The notes: generated by a model not told the origin, from the letters alone. DNA of 64,000 nt from Mycobacterium sp. 852014-52450_SCH5900713 (GCF_001667075.1 NZ_LZIL01000011.1:1-64000), one strand, 5' to 3'. Shown: positions 1 to 10,304, numbered from the stretch's first letter. Translations and numbers: made by a program.

Positions 1-134
<134 letters not shown>

Positions 135-182
135 GGAGGTGCGTTTTCGGCCCCTCGGTGGTGCGTCGTGCGGGCATGAATC

Positions 183-197
183 GGGTACACCGTACCC
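183..197. promoter_or_regulatory. Palindrome abutting the acyltransferase start
   Basis: GGGTAC-acc-GTACCC is a perfect 6-3-6 inverted repeat ending one base before the ATG at 198. No Shine-Dalgarno lies upstream. The position fits an operator or promoter element of a leaderless message. The regulator is not identifiable from the sequence. Confidence 0.35.
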
Positions 198-1133
198 ATG
201 GGTAACCCGGATCACAGGCCAGCCGAAGTACGCGAACAAGCGCAGCTGAACGCCGAGCGGGCGCGGGCGGCGATGGAGGATCGGCGCAGCGGTCAGGGCG
301 GAGGACTGAGCGGCTGGGTCGCCGAGCGCGCCGGTCGGTGGGACCTCCGCGGCCAGGAAGAGGCCAGCCTACAGCGGCAGAAGTATCTGTGGAATGTGCT
401 GGTGGACTATTGGTTTCGCATGGAGATCGACGGCTGGGAGAACGTCCCGGAGCCGCCGGTTCTGCTCGTGGGGATCCACTCCGGCGCTCCCTTCGTCTGG
501 GATGCCTGGACCGTCGGCCTGCAATGGTGGCGGCGCTTCGGGCAGGAACGCCCCCTGCACGGCACGGCCCATGACGCGTTGATGGCGATTCCGGTGATCG
601 GCCGGTACTTCCGGTCGATGGGTGTGCTTCCGGCGGCCCCGGACGCGATCGCCACGGCCCTGGCCGAAGGACGCGACGTTGCGCTGTGGCCCGGCGGGGA
701 AGTGGACTCGCTGCGCCCGTGGACCGAGCGCGACCAGGCCAACCTGGCGGGCCGAAAAGGCTTCGTGAAGATGGCGATTCGGGCCGGGGTGCCCGTCGTG
801 CCGATCGCGACGGTCGGCGGCGCCGACGCCATGCCCGTGCTTATCCGCGGCGACAAGCTGTCGAAGGCCTTGCAGCTGGACCGCCTGCTGCGCCTCAAAG
901 TGTTTCCCTTGGCGATCTCGCTGCCGTGGGGGATCGCGCCGGCGGCGCTTCCGCAGCTGCCGCTACCGGCCAAGATCAGGACCCGGTTCATGCCCGCCGT
1001 GGAGCTCGACCACGATCCCGCACGCGCGGAGGACGAAGCGTACATCGATCGCAAGTACCGCGAGATCCAAGACGCGATCCAAGACGGCATGGACGCGCTC
1101 GCGCGAAAGCGCGCCTTCCCGCTCTTCGGCTGA
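198..1133 (+). CDS. Lysophospholipid acyltransferase family protein
   Basis: 311-aa PlsC/LPLAT-like protein. The N-terminal 60 residues are charged and helical. The catalytic block follows: an HSG...WD motif (His about residue 94, Asp seven residues later than the classic HX4D spacing, as in MGAT-like members), then a WPGGEVDSLRP block corresponding to the substrate-binding PGG motif. These enzymes move an acyl group from acyl-CoA or acyl-ACP to a lysophospholipid or other glycerol acceptor at the membrane. The substrate here is unknown. It stands alone, convergent with the regulator at 1181. The ATG at 198 is the only good start but has no clear ribosome binding site. Confidence 0.75.
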   Translation: MGNPDHRPAEVREQAQLNAERARAAMEDRRSGQGGGLSGWVAERAGRWDLRGQEEASLQRQKYLWNVLVDYWFRMEIDGWENVPEPPVLLVGIHSGAPFVWDAWTVGLQWWRRFGQERPLHGTAHDALMAIPVIGRYFRSMGVLPAAPDAIATALAEGRDVALWPGGEVDSLRPWTERDQANLAGRKGFVKMAIRAGVPVVPIATVGGADAMPVLIRGDKLSKALQLDRLLRLKVFPLAISLPWGIAPAALPQLPLPAKIRTRFMPAVELDHDPARAEDEAYIDRKYREIQDAIQDGMDALARKRAFPLFG

Positions 1134-1180
1134 TCAATCCCCGAAGTCCCTCTCGGACAGTGCGATTCGGGCTCAGTGCG

Positions 1181-1963
1181 TCACTGCGCGACCGGGTCCC
1201 AGGCGGAATCCGTCGGCACCGATGTCAGCGTCGGCTCGCTGATGATCCATTCCGGATGCGGTGGGGTCGCGGCCATGTAGCCGACACCGCGGACGGTGTC
1301 CACCATCGACTGATGTCGGGGTCCGAGCTTGGCGCGCAGGCGCCGGACATGGACGTCGACCGAACGGACTCGGCCGTTGCTGTCATAGCCCCACGCCTCA
1401 TGCATCAGGCGGGTCCGGGTGAATGCCCGACCGGCATGCTGCACAAGGAAACTCAGCAGTTTAAACTCGGTCAGCGTCAAACCCAGGTCCTTGCCTTCCA
1501 GTGATCCGGTGAGGCTGGTCGGGTGCAAGAGCAGGGCGCCGAACCGCAGACTGCCGTTGATTGCCCTGCGCCGCAACGCAATCGCCCGCTGCAGCCGCTC
1601 CTGCAGCTCGTCGAAGTCGGTTCCCGGTGGTATGACGTCGTCGACATTCCAGTCCACGTCTGCCGGTACGCCGTCGGCCGGCGCCACCAACGCCACCACT
1701 GCGGTGGCGGGGGCATTGGTTGTCAGGCGCCGGCAGGCCGCCGCCGCGGCCGCGAGGTTGCCGCGAGCGTCGACGATGGCGACGTCGCCGGCTTCGCCCG
1801 GCCCCTGGCCGTCGCCTATCAGGGGCGCGCGCCGCATGATCCGCCCGAACGAAGTCAGGGGCGGCAGGGCGCGCTCGAAGTCCTCCGCGTCGGTCAGCAG
1901 CAGAACGTCCAACGACATCTCCCGAAGAACATGGGTCCGTTTTCGGCCTCGGCCCGTAGGCAT
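1181..1963 (-). CDS. OmpR/PhoB-type winged-helix response regulator
   Basis: 260 aa, or 245 aa from the internal ATG at 1918; both starts have a GGAG-like run directly against them. The N-terminal half resembles a degenerate receiver domain: an Asp is present in IVDARGN where the phospho-acceptor would lie, but the usual acidic pair of strand 1 is weak. The C-terminal 100 residues are a clear Trans_Reg_C winged helix (LTLTEFKLLSFLVQHAGRAF, SVDVHVRRLRAKLG, VRGVGYMA). No histidine kinase is adjacent, so it is an orphan. It matches the position, orientation and length recalled for Rv2884, divergent from pyrH. Targets are unknown. Confidence 0.85.
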   Translation of the reverse strand: MPTGRGRKRTHVLREMSLDVLLLTDAEDFERALPPLTSFGRIMRRAPLIGDGQGPGEAGDVAIVDARGNLAAAAAACRRLTTNAPATAVVALVAPADGVPADVDWNVDDVIPPGTDFDELQERLQRAIALRRRAINGSLRFGALLLHPTSLTGSLEGKDLGLTLTEFKLLSFLVQHAGRAFTRTRLMHEAWGYDSNGRVRSVDVHVRRLRAKLGPRHQSMVDTVRGVGYMAATPPHPEWIISEPTLTSVPTDSAWDPVAQ

Positions 1964-2095
1964 CTCCTGGGGAGATGTCAGCCAGCGCAGCGGTGATTAC
2001 CCACTCGCGGCGAAAGTATGCAAACGATTTTTGTGCGGCTCGCGGACCGCGCCGGCCCTGCTAGCCGGACGGGATCGTCTTGACCCGGAAAAGTC

Positions 2096-2131
2096 GATGG
2101 GCCCGGTCCGTTTCCACAGACCGGACCCATC
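2096..2131 (-). terminator. Strong hairpin downstream of the CsbD-like gene
   Basis: Arms 2096-2108 and 2119-2131 are 13 nt each and complementary except for one pair, around a 10-nt loop. It begins 12 nt past the stop of the CsbD-like gene. It lacks a U tract, as is usual for mycobacterial terminators. Confidence 0.7.
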
Positions 2132-2142
2132 CTCCCAGCAAG

Positions 2143-2379
2143 CTACTGATTGTCCTTCTGGCGCTGTTCAGCGGCTTCGGCGCCGCCGCGGGCCGCCTCG
2201 GCCTCGGCTTCCTTCTTCGCCGCGTCGCGCTGCGCTTCCGCCTTGTCCTGCTGGGCCTGGCCCTCGCGGGTGAGGTCGTCTTGACCCGTCACCGCACCAA
2301 CGGCCTCCTTCGCCCTGCCTTTGACGTCCTCGACGACGCCCTTGACGGCTTCTGCAGGTCCCGAGTTGTTGTCCGCCAT
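2143..2379 (-). CDS. CsbD-like stress protein
   Basis: 78-aa, highly charged and Ala/Gln/Glu-rich, predicted helical and soluble. The segment KGRAKEAVGAVTGQDDLTREG matches the CsbD family (general-stress proteins). Close mycobacterial proteins are often annotated as microaggregate-binding protein. The start is supported by a strong GAGGAGG ribosome binding site 8 nt before the ATG at 2379. It lies between the orphan regulator and pyrH, and a terminator hairpin follows it. Biochemical function is not known. Confidence 0.8.
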   Translation of the reverse strand: MADNNSGPAEAVKGVVEDVKGRAKEAVGAVTGQDDLTREGQAQQDKAEAQRDAAKKEAEAEAARGGAEAAEQRQKDNQ

Positions 2380-2733
2380 GGATTCAATTCCTCCTCGTAG
2401 GCGTACCTGAGCGATTCGCGCTCACCACCGATCGCCAACGCGATCGATCCGGTCATACGGCGACAATGGGCCCTTCTTTCTCAAGACCGTGAATTCCCGC
2501 CGCGTTGGTGCGGATTCCCCACTACGGTCATGCCTCAAACATGCGTAGCGACAAGCCGACGAGGCGTAGCGCCGCCGCTGGACACATGGGTCGATCGCCG
2601 CGAAAGATCGTCCGCATCGCCAACTCGGCGCATAACGCACCCCACCGACGCCGGCGTGTGCTGCGATGAGGCAGGATGTGAAATGCCGTTCCGGAGGAGT
2701 TAACCCCCGGGATGGCACTCTCATGCGAGGAGC
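2380..2733. other. Intergenic region between CsbD-like gene and pyrH
   Basis: About 350 bp between two divergently transcribed genes. It must hold the promoters for both. I see no convincing gene: the 100-codon minus-strand frame at 2422-2724 is Arg/Cys-rich with no family resemblance. No clear sigma-A hexamer pair or repeat was found. Confidence 0.6.
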
Positions 2734-3507
2734 GTGATGACGGAGTCCAGGGAGCCCACGGCACCGGAGAATGGATCAGCTGCCGGGCAGCCGCGGACGC
2801 GGCCCAAGTACTCCAGGGTGTTGCTCAAGCTTGGCGGCGAGATGTTCGGCGGTGGCCAGGTCGGGCTGGACCCCGATGTCGTGGCGCGGGTGGCCCGCCA
2901 AATCGCCGAGGTGGTTCGCGACGGTGTCCAAGTCGCGGTCGTGATCGGCGGCGGCAACTTCTTCCGTGGCGCGCAACTGCAGCAGCGCGGCATGGAACGC
3001 ACCCGCTCGGACTACATGGGCATGCTCGGCACGGTGATGAACAGCCTGGCGCTGCAAGACTTCCTGGAAAAGGAAGGCATCGTCACGCGCGTCCAGACGG
3101 CGATCACCATGGGACAGGTCGCCGAGCCGTATCTGCCATTGCGCGCCGTCCGCCACCTCGAGAAGGGCCGGGTGGTCATCTTCGGGGCCGGCATGGGGCT
3201 GCCGTACTTCTCCACCGACACCACGGCCGCGCAGCGGGCACTGGAGATCGGGGCGGAGGTGGTCTTGATGGCGAAGGCGGTCGACGGGGTGTTCTCAGCG
3301 GACCCGCGGCAGAATCCGCACGCCGAGCTGATCGCCGCGATCAGCCATCGCGAGGTCATCGACCGGGGGCTCCGAGTGGCCGATGCCACGGCGTTCAGCC
3401 TCTGCATGGACAATGGCATGCCGATCCTGGTGTTCAACCTGCTGACCAATGGCAATATCGCCCGCGCGGTCGCCGGTGAGAAAATCGGGACACTGGTCAC
3501 CACCTGA
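2734..3507 (+). CDS. pyrH: Uridylate kinase PyrH
   Basis: 257-aa amino-acid-kinase-fold UMP kinase, converting UMP to UDP in pyrimidine synthesis. After a variable 25-residue N-terminus come [13 protein letters not shown], the [10 protein letters not shown] phosphate-binding loop, the [16 protein letters not shown] segment and the [16 protein letters not shown] nucleotide loop, all typical of bacterial PyrH. Length fits the family (M. tuberculosis about 261). The start could be GTG at 2734 or ATG at 2737; GAGGAG at 2727-2732 spaces slightly better to the ATG. It is the first gene of the pyrH-frr-cdsA-rlmN run. Confidence 0.97.
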   Translation: MMTESREPTAPENGSAAGQPRTRPKYSRVLLKLGGEMFGGGQVGLDPDVVARVARQIAEVVRDGVQVAVVIGGGNFFRGAQLQQRGMERTRSDYMGMLGTVMNSLALQDFLEKEGIVTRVQTAITMGQVAEPYLPLRAVRHLEKGRVVIFGAGMGLPYFSTDTTAAQRALEIGAEVVLMAKAVDGVFSADPRQNPHAELIAAISHREVIDRGLRVADATAFSLCMDNGMPILVFNLLTNGNIARAVAGEKIGTLVTT

Positions 3508-3530
3508 GGGGAAGAGCGAACGATGATTCG

Positions 3531-3600
3531 CGCTGGCGACGATGCAGAACGCAGTGATGTGGGGGTACCTCCCGCTTGCGGGGGAGAGGAGCGGCGCAAT
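3531..3600 (+). repeat. MIRU-like repeat between pyrH and frr
   Basis: The segment begins CGCTGGCGACGATGCAGAAC, passes through a hairpin-forming CTCCCGCTTGCGGGGGAG core, and ends GAGAGGAGCGGCGCA against the frr ATG. It matches the mycobacterial interspersed repetitive unit as I recall it. A related copy occurs at 54550-54653. It supplies the frr ribosome binding site. From the ATG at 3542 it can also be read in frame into frr. Confidence 0.75.
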
Positions 3601-4156
3601 GATTGACGAGGCTCTCTTCGACGCGGAAGAGAAAATGGAGAAGGCCGTAGCGGTGGCCCGCGACGACTTGTCAACCATCCGGACCGGCCGCGCCAATCCC
3701 GGCATGTTCTCCCGGATCGTCATCGACTACTACGGTGCCACCACCCCCATCACGCAGTTGGCCAGCATCAACGTGCCCGAGGCGCGGCTCGTCGTCATCA
3801 AGCCCTACGAATCCAGTCAGCTCGGCGCGATCGAGACGGCGATCCGCAACTCCGACCTGGGTGTCAACCCGACCAATGACGGCACCCTGATCCGGGTGGC
3901 GGTGCCGCAACTGACCGAGGAGCGGCGCCGCGAGCTGGTCAAGCAGGCCAAGGGCAAAGGGGAGGACGCCAAGGTTTCGGTGCGCAACATCCGCCGCAAG
4001 GCGATGGAAGAGCTGCACCGCATCCGCAAGGACGGCGAGGCCGGCGAGGACGAGGTCGGTCGGGCCGAAAAAGACCTGGACAAGGCCACGCACCAGTACG
4101 TCACCCAGATCGAAGAGCTGGTCAAGCACAAAGAAGGCGAGCTGCTGGAGGTCTAG
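3599..4156 (+). CDS. frr: Ribosome recycling factor
   Basis: 185-aa RRF, which with EF-G splits post-termination ribosomes. It begins [17 protein letters not shown], contains [10 protein letters not shown] and the [12 protein letters not shown] helix, and ends [12 protein letters not shown], all family hallmarks. The start at 3599 gives exactly the usual length; the longer frame from 3542 only adds translated MIRU sequence. GAGAGGAG provides the ribosome binding site. It follows pyrH and precedes cdsA by 32 nt. Confidence 0.97.
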   Translation: MIDEALFDAEEKMEKAVAVARDDLSTIRTGRANPGMFSRIVIDYYGATTPITQLASINVPEARLVVIKPYESSQLGAIETAIRNSDLGVNPTNDGTLIRVAVPQLTEERRRELVKQAKGKGEDAKVSVRNIRRKAMEELHRIRKDGEAGEDEVGRAEKDLDKATHQYVTQIEELVKHKEGELLEV

Positions 4157-4188
4157 CGGCCGCCCAGCAGCTGAGTTCACCCAGGTCC

Positions 4189-5112
4189 GTGGCAACCACC
4201 GGCGCAGCCAGCACGCCCGACGAACCGGCGCGTGACGCCGAGAACATCGTGCAGCAGCCGGCCAAGACGACGTCCCGCGCGGGACGCGACCTGCGGGCCG
4301 CCATCGCGGTGGGCGCGGGCATCGGCGGCGTGCTCATCGTGACGCTGATTTTCGCGCCCCGCTTCTGGGTTGCCATCGTCGCGATCGCCATCCCCGTCGC
4401 TACCCATGAGGTGGTACGGCGGCTGCGCGAGGCCGGATACGTCATCCCGCTGATCCCCTTGCTCCTCGGCGGTCAGGCCACCGTCTGGCTGACGTGGCCG
4501 TTCCACGCCGCCGGCGCCCTGGCCGGCTTCGGCGCCACCGTGGTGGTGTGCAACGTCTGGCGGCTGTTCATGCAGGACAACAGCAAGCGGCCCGAGCCGT
4601 TCGCCGGGTCTCCGTCGGCCAACTACCTGCGCGACGCCTCGGCGACGGTGTTCCTGGCCGCGTGGGTGCCGCTGTTCGCCTCCTTCGGCGCGTTGCTCGT
4701 CTACCCGAAGGACGGCGCGGGCCGGGTGTTCTGTCTGATGGTCACCGTCGTCGCCTCCGACGTGGGCGGGTACGCGGTGGGCGTGCTGCTCGGCAAGCAC
4801 CCGATGGTTCCCGCCATCAGCCCGAAGAAGTCGTGGGAGGGCTTCGCGGGTTCGCTCTTCTTCGGGATCACCGCGGCCATCCTGACGGCGACGTTCCTGG
4901 CCGGCAAACCGCCGTGGATCGGAGCGCTGCTGGGTGTGGTCCTGGTGCTCACCGGTACCCTTGGCGATCTGGTCGAGTCCCAGATCAAGCGTGACCTCGG
5001 CATCAAAGACATGGGCCGCTTGCTGCCCGGCCACGGCGGTCTGATGGACCGGCTCGACGGGGTGCTCCCGTCGGCGGTCGCCGCGTGGACGGTGCTGACA
5101 CTCGTCCCCTGA
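4189..5112 (+). CDS. cdsA: Phosphatidate cytidylyltransferase CdsA
   Basis: 307-aa integral membrane enzyme making CDP-diacylglycerol from CTP and phosphatidic acid, the branch point to PI, PG, cardiolipin and PE. An Ala/Thr-rich cytosolic N-terminus of about 35 residues precedes roughly seven or eight hydrophobic segments. The C-terminal signature is intact ([26 protein letters not shown]). The GTG at 4189 gives the family length (M. tuberculosis about 306). It has only a weak AGG upstream, which suggests translational coupling to frr. Confidence 0.95.
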   Translation: MATTGAASTPDEPARDAENIVQQPAKTTSRAGRDLRAAIAVGAGIGGVLIVTLIFAPRFWVAIVAIAIPVATHEVVRRLREAGYVIPLIPLLLGGQATVWLTWPFHAAGALAGFGATVVVCNVWRLFMQDNSKRPEPFAGSPSANYLRDASATVFLAAWVPLFASFGALLVYPKDGAGRVFCLMVTVVASDVGGYAVGVLLGKHPMVPAISPKKSWEGFAGSLFFGITAAILTATFLAGKPPWIGALLGVVLVLTGTLGDLVESQIKRDLGIKDMGRLLPGHGGLMDRLDGVLPSAVAAWTVLTLVP

Positions 5113-5134
5113 GGGGGCCGATACTGGACTGGTC

Positions 5135-6229
5135 ATGGTCCAAGAACTGGTTTTCACCGAACCCCGCCCGAGCAAGCCGCCGCGGCACCTGGCCGACCTC
5201 GACGCGGAAGGCCGCGCGTCGGCCGTCGCCGAGCTGGGGCTGCCGGCGTTCCGCGCCAAGCAGCTCGCCCATCAGTACTACGGTCGCCTGATCGCCGACC
5301 CCCGCGACATGACCGACCTGCCGGCGGCCGTGCGCGACCGGGTCGCCGAGGCGTTGTTCCCGCCCCTGCTCACCTCGGCCGCCGACGTCACCTGCGACGC
5401 CGGGCAGACCCGAAAGACGTTGTGGCGCGGCACCGATGGGACGACCTTCGAGTCGGTGCTGATGCGCTACCCGCAGCGCAACACCGTGTGCATCTCGTCG
5501 CAGGCCGGCTGCGGCATGGCCTGCCCGTTCTGTGCGACCGGGCAGGGCGGATTGACCCGTAACCTGTCGACCGCGGAGATTCTGGAGCAGGTCCGTTCCG
5601 CCGCCGTCGCCCTGCGCGACGAGTTCGGCGATCGGCTCTCCAACATCGTGTTCATGGGCATGGGCGAGCCGCTGGCCAACTACGCCAGGGTGGTTGCCGC
5701 GGTGCGCCGCATCACCGAAGCGCCGCCGCACGGCTTCGGCATCTCGGCCCGCTCGGTCACGGTCTCGACCGTCGGCCTGGCTCCGGCCATTCGCAACCTG
5801 GCCGACGAACGGCTCGGGGTGACGCTGGCGCTGTCGTTGCACGCACCCGACGACGAACTGCGCGACACGCTCGTGCCGGTCAACAACCGGTGGAAGATCG
5901 CCGAGGCGCTCGACGCCGCCCGCTACTACGCCGACGTCACCGGTCGCCGCGTATCGGTGGAGTACGCGCTGATCCGCGGCGTCAACGACCAGCCGTGGCG
6001 GGCCGATCTGCTCGGCAAACGCCTGCATCGGGCGCTCGGCCCGCTGGTGCACGTCAACCTGATCCCGCTCAACCCGACGCCGGGCAGCGAATGGGACGCC
6101 AGCCCCAAGCCGGTGGAGCGGGAGTTCGTCCGGCGGGTTCGGGCGCAGGGGGTTTCCTGCACGGTCCGCGACACGCGCGGCCGCGAGATCAGCGCCGCCT
6201 GCGGACAGCTGGCCGCCGAAGGCGGGTAG
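5135..6229 (+). CDS. rlmN: Dual-specificity rRNA/tRNA methyltransferase RlmN
   Basis: 364-aa radical-SAM enzyme that makes C2-methyladenosine in 23S rRNA (A2503) and certain tRNAs. The cluster motif CGMACPFC gives ligands C126, C130 and C133. The two mechanistic cysteines seen in E. coli as C118 and C355 are present as C119 and C356 (in AACGQL). The ATG at 5135 is 22 nt after cdsA. Part of its 3' end is repeated just downstream (see 6197-6276). Confidence 0.96.
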   Translation: MVQELVFTEPRPSKPPRHLADLDAEGRASAVAELGLPAFRAKQLAHQYYGRLIADPRDMTDLPAAVRDRVAEALFPPLLTSAADVTCDAGQTRKTLWRGTDGTTFESVLMRYPQRNTVCISSQAGCGMACPFCATGQGGLTRNLSTAEILEQVRSAAVALRDEFGDRLSNIVFMGMGEPLANYARVVAAVRRITEAPPHGFGISARSVTVSTVGLAPAIRNLADERLGVTLALSLHAPDDELRDTLVPVNNRWKIAEALDAARYYADVTGRRVSVEYALIRGVNDQPWRADLLGKRLHRALGPLVHVNLIPLNPTPGSEWDASPKPVEREFVRRVRAQGVSCTVRDTRGREISAACGQLAAEGG

Positions 6230-6276
6230 CTGGAGCGCGGGCGAATCAGCGGGGGCCTGCGGACAGCTGGCCGCCG
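6197..6276. repeat. Imperfect duplication of the rlmN 3' end
   Basis: An identical 22-nt run occurs at 6197-6218, inside the last codons of rlmN (the segment coding ACGQLAA), and at 6255-6276 after its stop. The flanks also resemble each other (ATCAGCG before, GAAG after). The 58-nt offset is not a multiple of three, so the second copy is out of frame. It looks like a small local duplication between convergent genes. Confidence 0.7.
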
Positions 6277-6290
6277 CGAAGAAGTAGTGG

Positions 6291-6545
6291 CTACCTGATC
6301 CAGCCGCGCCGGCGGCCCCACAGGTCGCGGACCAGGGCGACGAGCACCAGCGCGGCGAACCCGATCAGGAACCAGTTCTCGATGTGGCCGACGTGGTTAC
6401 CGCGCAGCATCGCCAGCAGGAACACGATGATGACCAGGCCGGTGATGTGCCACGTGCGGTGATTGATCCTGCTCCAGCCCCACGCCGCGGACGGCACCTC
6501 AACGGTGTCGACGCCGGTGAACTGTTCCACCTCGGTACTGGCCAC
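6291..6545 (-). CDS. DUF2631 small membrane protein
   Basis: 84-aa protein beginning [20 protein letters not shown]. Two hydrophobic helices follow ([14 protein letters not shown] and [14 protein letters not shown]), then a basic [12 protein letters not shown] tail. It resembles the DUF2631 membrane proteins found near dxr in mycobacteria. The GTG at 6545 is supported by AAAGGGA about 7 nt upstream. It is divergent from dxr and convergent with rlmN. Function unknown. The much longer frame extending to 7691 is antisense to dxr and is not used. Confidence 0.75.
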   Translation of the reverse strand: MASTEVEQFTGVDTVEVPSAAWGWSRINHRTWHITGLVIIVFLLAMLRGNHVGHIENWFLIGFAALVLVALVRDLWGRRRGWIR

Positions 6546-6623
6546 GGTGAATCCCTTTCGTGATCGGCTGGTACGGAGATTCTGGCACACCCCCTCGCGA
6601 GACCGAGCGGGCACAATGAGTGA

Positions 6624-7820
6624 GTGACAATCGCGACACCCGAGGGCCGCCTGCGCGTGCTGGTGCTGGGCAGTACCGGCTCGATCGGCACCCAGGCCCT
6701 GGAGGTGATCGCGGCCCATCCGGACCGCTTCGAGGTGGTCGGCCTGGCCGCGGGGGGTGCGAACCTGGACACCCTGCAGCGCCAGCGCGCCGAGACCGGG
6801 GTCACTAACATCGCCGTCGCCGACGAACGCGCGGCGCAGGCCGCCGACGTCCCCTACCGGGGTCCCGACGCGGTGACCCGCCTGGTCGAGGACACCGAGG
6901 CCGACGTCGTCCTCAACGCGCTGGTGGGCGCGCTGGGCCTGCGCCCGACGCTGGCCGCTCTGGAATCGGGCGCCCGGCTGGCGCTGGCCAACAAGGAATC
7001 CCTGGTCGCCGGTGGTCCGCTGGTCTTGCGGGCGGCGCGGCCGGGTCAGATCGTGCCCGTCGACTCCGAACACTCCGCGCTGGCCCAGTGCCTGCGCGGG
7101 GGCTCCCCCGAGGAAGTCGCCAAGCTGGTGTTGACCGCCTCCGGCGGGCCGTTTCGCGGCTGGACCGCCGCCCAGCTCGAGGGTGTCACCCCGGAACAGG
7201 CCGGCGCCCATCCGACCTGGTCGATGGGCCCGATGAACACGCTGAACTCGGCCTCGCTGGTCAACAAGGGGCTCGAACTCATCGAGACGCACCTGCTGTT
7301 CGGCGTCCCGTACGACCGCATCGAGGTCGTCGTGCACCCGCAGTCGATTGTTCATTCGATGGTCACGTTCGTTGACGGCTCGACCATCGCCCAAGCGAGC
7401 CCCCCGGACATGAAGCTGCCGATCTCCCTGGCGCTGGGCTGGCCGGACCGGGTTCCCGGGGTGGCCGCCCCCTGCGACTTCAGCACCGCGTCTAGCTGGG
7501 AATTCGAGCCGCTGGACGGCGACGTTTTTCCCGCCGTGGAACTGGCCCGGTATGCCGGCCAGACCGGCGGTTGCATGACCGCGGTCTACAACGCGGCAAA
7601 CGAAGAAGCCGCGGCGGCGTTCCTCGCGGGCCAGGTGGGATTCCCCGTCATCGTGAAAACCATCGCCGACGTGCTGCACGCCGCAGACCAATGGGCGGTT
7701 TCACCCGCTAACGTGGATGAGGTACTAGACGCGCAGCGCTGGGCGCGGGAGCGAGCGCGACGCGCCGTCGCACACGCGCGGCCCACCGAGGCCACCGTCA
7801 ACGCCTCCGGAATGGTGTGA
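6624..7820 (+). CDS. dxr: 1-deoxy-D-xylulose 5-phosphate reductoisomerase
   Basis: 398-aa DXR (IspC), the NADPH-dependent second step of the MEP isoprenoid pathway and the fosmidomycin target. It shows the N-terminal Rossmann motif [21 protein letters not shown], the metal and substrate loop [16 protein letters not shown] and [18 protein letters not shown]. The GTG at 6624 fits the family N-terminus. The C-terminus is shorter than the roughly 413 aa of M. tuberculosis. It heads a dxr-rip1-ispG run, pairing two MEP enzymes with a membrane protease. Confidence 0.96.
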   Translation: MTIATPEGRLRVLVLGSTGSIGTQALEVIAAHPDRFEVVGLAAGGANLDTLQRQRAETGVTNIAVADERAAQAADVPYRGPDAVTRLVEDTEADVVLNALVGALGLRPTLAALESGARLALANKESLVAGGPLVLRAARPGQIVPVDSEHSALAQCLRGGSPEEVAKLVLTASGGPFRGWTAAQLEGVTPEQAGAHPTWSMGPMNTLNSASLVNKGLELIETHLLFGVPYDRIEVVVHPQSIVHSMVTFVDGSTIAQASPPDMKLPISLALGWPDRVPGVAAPCDFSTASSWEFEPLDGDVFPAVELARYAGQTGGCMTAVYNAANEEAAAAFLAGQVGFPVIVKTIADVLHAADQWAVSPANVDEVLDAQRWARERARRAVAHARPTEATVNASGMV

Positions 7821-7839
7821 GAAAGGTCCTGCAGCGGAG

Positions 7840-9063
7840 ATGATGTTCGTTATCGGCATTGTGCTGTTCGCCCTTGCCATCCTGATCTCGGTGGCCCTGC
7901 ACGAGTGCGGCCACATGTGGGTCGCCCGCGCCACCGGCATGAAGGTCCGTCGCTATTTCGTCGGGTTCGGGCCCACGCTGTGGTCGACGCGGCGTGGTGA
8001 GACCGAATACGGCCTCAAGGGCGTGCCGCTGGGCGGCTTCTGCGACATCGCCGGGATGACCTCGGTCGAGGAGCTGGCTCCCGACGAGACCGACCGTGCG
8101 ATGTACAAGCAGGCCGTGTGGAGGCGGGTCGCGGTGTTGTTCGCCGGTCCGGCCATGAACTTCGTCATCTGCCTGGTGCTGATCTATGCGATCGCGCTGG
8201 TGTGGGGGTTGCCCAACCTGCACCCCCCGACCAGGGCGGTGATCGGCGAAACCGCCTGTGTCGCACCGGAAGTGGCTCCGGGTAAGGTCGCGGACTGCAC
8301 CGGCCCCGGTCCGGCTGCGGCGGCCGGCATCCGCGCCGGCGACGTCGTGGTCAAGGTCGGCGACACCCCGGTGTCCACCTTCGAGGACATGGCCGCCGCG
8401 GTTCGCAAGGTGCACGGCACCGTCCCGGTCGTCGTCGAGCGTGGCGGCAACGCGATCACCACCTACGTCGACGTCACGCCCACCCAGCGCTTCCTGAGCA
8501 CCGGCGCCAACGGGCAGGGCGGTCAGCCGGCGCCGTCGACGGTCGGTGCCATCGGCGTCGCGGCGGTCAAACTCGCACCCGCGCACTACGGGGTGCTCTC
8601 CGCGGTGCCGGCCACCTTCGCGTTCACCGGTGACCTGACCCGTGAGGTGGGCAAGGCGCTGGTCACCATCCCGACCAAGGTGGGTGCGCTGGTGCACGCC
8701 ATCGGGGGCGGACAGCGTGATCCCCAGACCCCGATGAGCGTGGTGGGCGCCAGCATCATCGGCGGCGACACCGTCGACCACGGGCTCTGGGTGGCGTTCT
8801 GGTTCTTCCTGGCCCAGCTGAACCTCATTCTGGGTGCCATCAACCTGGTGCCGCTGCTGCCCTTCGACGGCGGCCACATCGCCATCGCGGTGTTCGAGAA
8901 GATCCGCAACCTGGTCCGGTCGGCCCGCGGCAAGGTCGCGGCCGCACCGGTGAACTACCTCAAGTTGATGCCCGCCACCTACGTGGTGTTGGTGTTCGTG
9001 GTCGGGTACATGTTGCTGACCGTGACCGCCGATCTGGTCAATCCGATCAGGCTCTTCCAATAG
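7840..9063 (+). CDS. rip1: Site-2 zinc metalloprotease Rip1
   Basis: 407-aa intramembrane protease of the S2P/RseP family, which cleaves anti-sigma factors and other membrane substrates. The first transmembrane helix carries the zinc motif HECGH at residues 21-25. A PDZ domain lies around 150-230, and the third ligand sits in [12 protein letters not shown] (Asp about 343), followed by a last helix near the C-terminus. Length matches M. tuberculosis Rip1 (about 404). It is 19 nt downstream of dxr. Confidence 0.95.
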   Translation: MMFVIGIVLFALAILISVALHECGHMWVARATGMKVRRYFVGFGPTLWSTRRGETEYGLKGVPLGGFCDIAGMTSVEELAPDETDRAMYKQAVWRRVAVLFAGPAMNFVICLVLIYAIALVWGLPNLHPPTRAVIGETACVAPEVAPGKVADCTGPGPAAAAGIRAGDVVVKVGDTPVSTFEDMAAAVRKVHGTVPVVVERGGNAITTYVDVTPTQRFLSTGANGQGGQPAPSTVGAIGVAAVKLAPAHYGVLSAVPATFAFTGDLTREVGKALVTIPTKVGALVHAIGGGQRDPQTPMSVVGASIIGGDTVDHGLWVAFWFFLAQLNLILGAINLVPLLPFDGGHIAIAVFEKIRNLVRSARGKVAAAPVNYLKLMPATYVVLVFVVGYMLLTVTADLVNPIRLFQ

Positions 9064-9082
9064 CAAGTAAGGAATTAGAACA

Positions 9083-10249
9083 GTGACCATTGGCCTGGGC
9101 ATGCCGGACGCACCGGTGCCCACGCTCGCCCCCCGGCGTAAGACGCGCCAACTGATGGTCCGCGACGTCGGGGTGGGCAGCGACTATCGGATTTCGGTGC
9201 AGTCGATGTGCACCACCAAAACCCACGACGTCAACACGACGCTGCAACAGATCGCGGAACTGACCGCCGCCGGCTGCGACATCGTGCGGGTGGCCTGTCC
9301 CCGTCAAGAGGATGCCGACGCGCTGGCCGAGATCGCCCGGCACAGCCAGATCCCGGTGATCGCCGACATCCACTTCCAGCCGAAGTACATCTTCGCCGCG
9401 ATCGACGCCGGGTGCGCTGCGGTGCGGGTAAACCCGGGCAACATCAAGGAATTTGACGGCCGGGTCGGCGAGGTGGCCAAGGCCGCCGCCGCCGCGGGCA
9501 TCCCGATCCGCATCGGCGTCAACGCCGGCTCGCTGGACAAGCGGTTCATGGAGAAGTACGGCAAGGCCACGCCCGAGGCGCTGGTCGAGTCGGCGCTGTG
9601 GGAGGCCTCGCTGTTCGAGGAGCACGGCTTCGGCGACATCAAGATCAGCGTCAAGCACAACGATCCCGTCGTGATGGTCGCCGCCTACGAGCAGCTGGCC
9701 GCCCAGTGCGACTACCCGCTGCACCTCGGCGTCACCGAGGCCGGTCCGGCCTTCCAGGGCACCATCAAGTCCGCGGTCGCCTTCGGTGCGTTGCTCTCGC
9801 GCGGCATCGGCGACACCATCCGGGTGTCGCTGTCGGCCCCGCCCGTCGAGGAGGTCAAGGTCGGCACCCAGATCCTCGAGTCGCTGAACCTGCGGCCACG
9901 CGGGCTGGAGATCGTGTCCTGCCCGTCGTGTGGCCGCGCGCAGGTCGACGTCTACACCCTGGCCAACGAGGTCACCGCTGGCCTGGACGGTCTGGACGTT
10001 CCGCTGCGGGTTGCCGTGATGGGCTGCGTGGTGAACGGTCCGGGCGAGGCGCGAGAGGCCGACCTGGGCGTCGCGTCGGGAAATGGCAAGGGGCAGATCT
10101 TCGTTCGCGGCGAAGTCATCAAGACCGTGCCGGAAGCCCAGATCGTCGAGACGCTCATCGAGGAGGCCATGCGTCTCGCCTCGGAGATGGGGACCGATCA
10201 CGGTCCTGACACAACATCAAGCGGTTCGCCGATCGTGACCGTAAGCTGA
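9083..10249 (+). CDS. ispG: 4-hydroxy-3-methylbut-2-enyl diphosphate synthase IspG
   Basis: 388-aa GcpE/IspG, a [4Fe-4S] enzyme converting MEcPP to HMBPP in the MEP pathway. It has the N-terminal TIM-barrel segments [16 protein letters not shown] and [11 protein letters not shown], and C-terminal cluster cysteines in SCPSCGR and in [11 protein letters not shown]. The GTG at 9083 has AAGGAA upstream. It is 19 nt after rip1, in the same operon as dxr. Confidence 0.96.
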   Translation: MTIGLGMPDAPVPTLAPRRKTRQLMVRDVGVGSDYRISVQSMCTTKTHDVNTTLQQIAELTAAGCDIVRVACPRQEDADALAEIARHSQIPVIADIHFQPKYIFAAIDAGCAAVRVNPGNIKEFDGRVGEVAKAAAAAGIPIRIGVNAGSLDKRFMEKYGKATPEALVESALWEASLFEEHGFGDIKISVKHNDPVVMVAAYEQLAAQCDYPLHLGVTEAGPAFQGTIKSAVAFGALLSRGIGDTIRVSLSAPPVEEVKVGTQILESLNLRPRGLEIVSCPSCGRAQVDVYTLANEVTAGLDGLDVPLRVAVMGCVVNGPGEAREADLGVASGNGKGQIFVRGEVIKTVPEAQIVETLIEEAMRLASEMGTDHGPDTTSSGSPIVTVS

Positions 10250-10304
10250 TGGGGGCCGTTTCCCGCTTGCAAGTCCGTTAATCGCATCACAGAGAGTTCG
10301 CCAG

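Noticed and set aside
2422..2724. 100-codon minus-strand frame in the csbD-pyrH gap
   Set aside because: No family resemblance, Arg/Cys-rich composition and no ribosome binding site.
6291..7691. 466-codon minus-strand frame
   Set aside because: Antisense to dxr over most of its length. Only its last 84 codons (from 6545) form a plausible protein, DUF2631, which is annotated separately.
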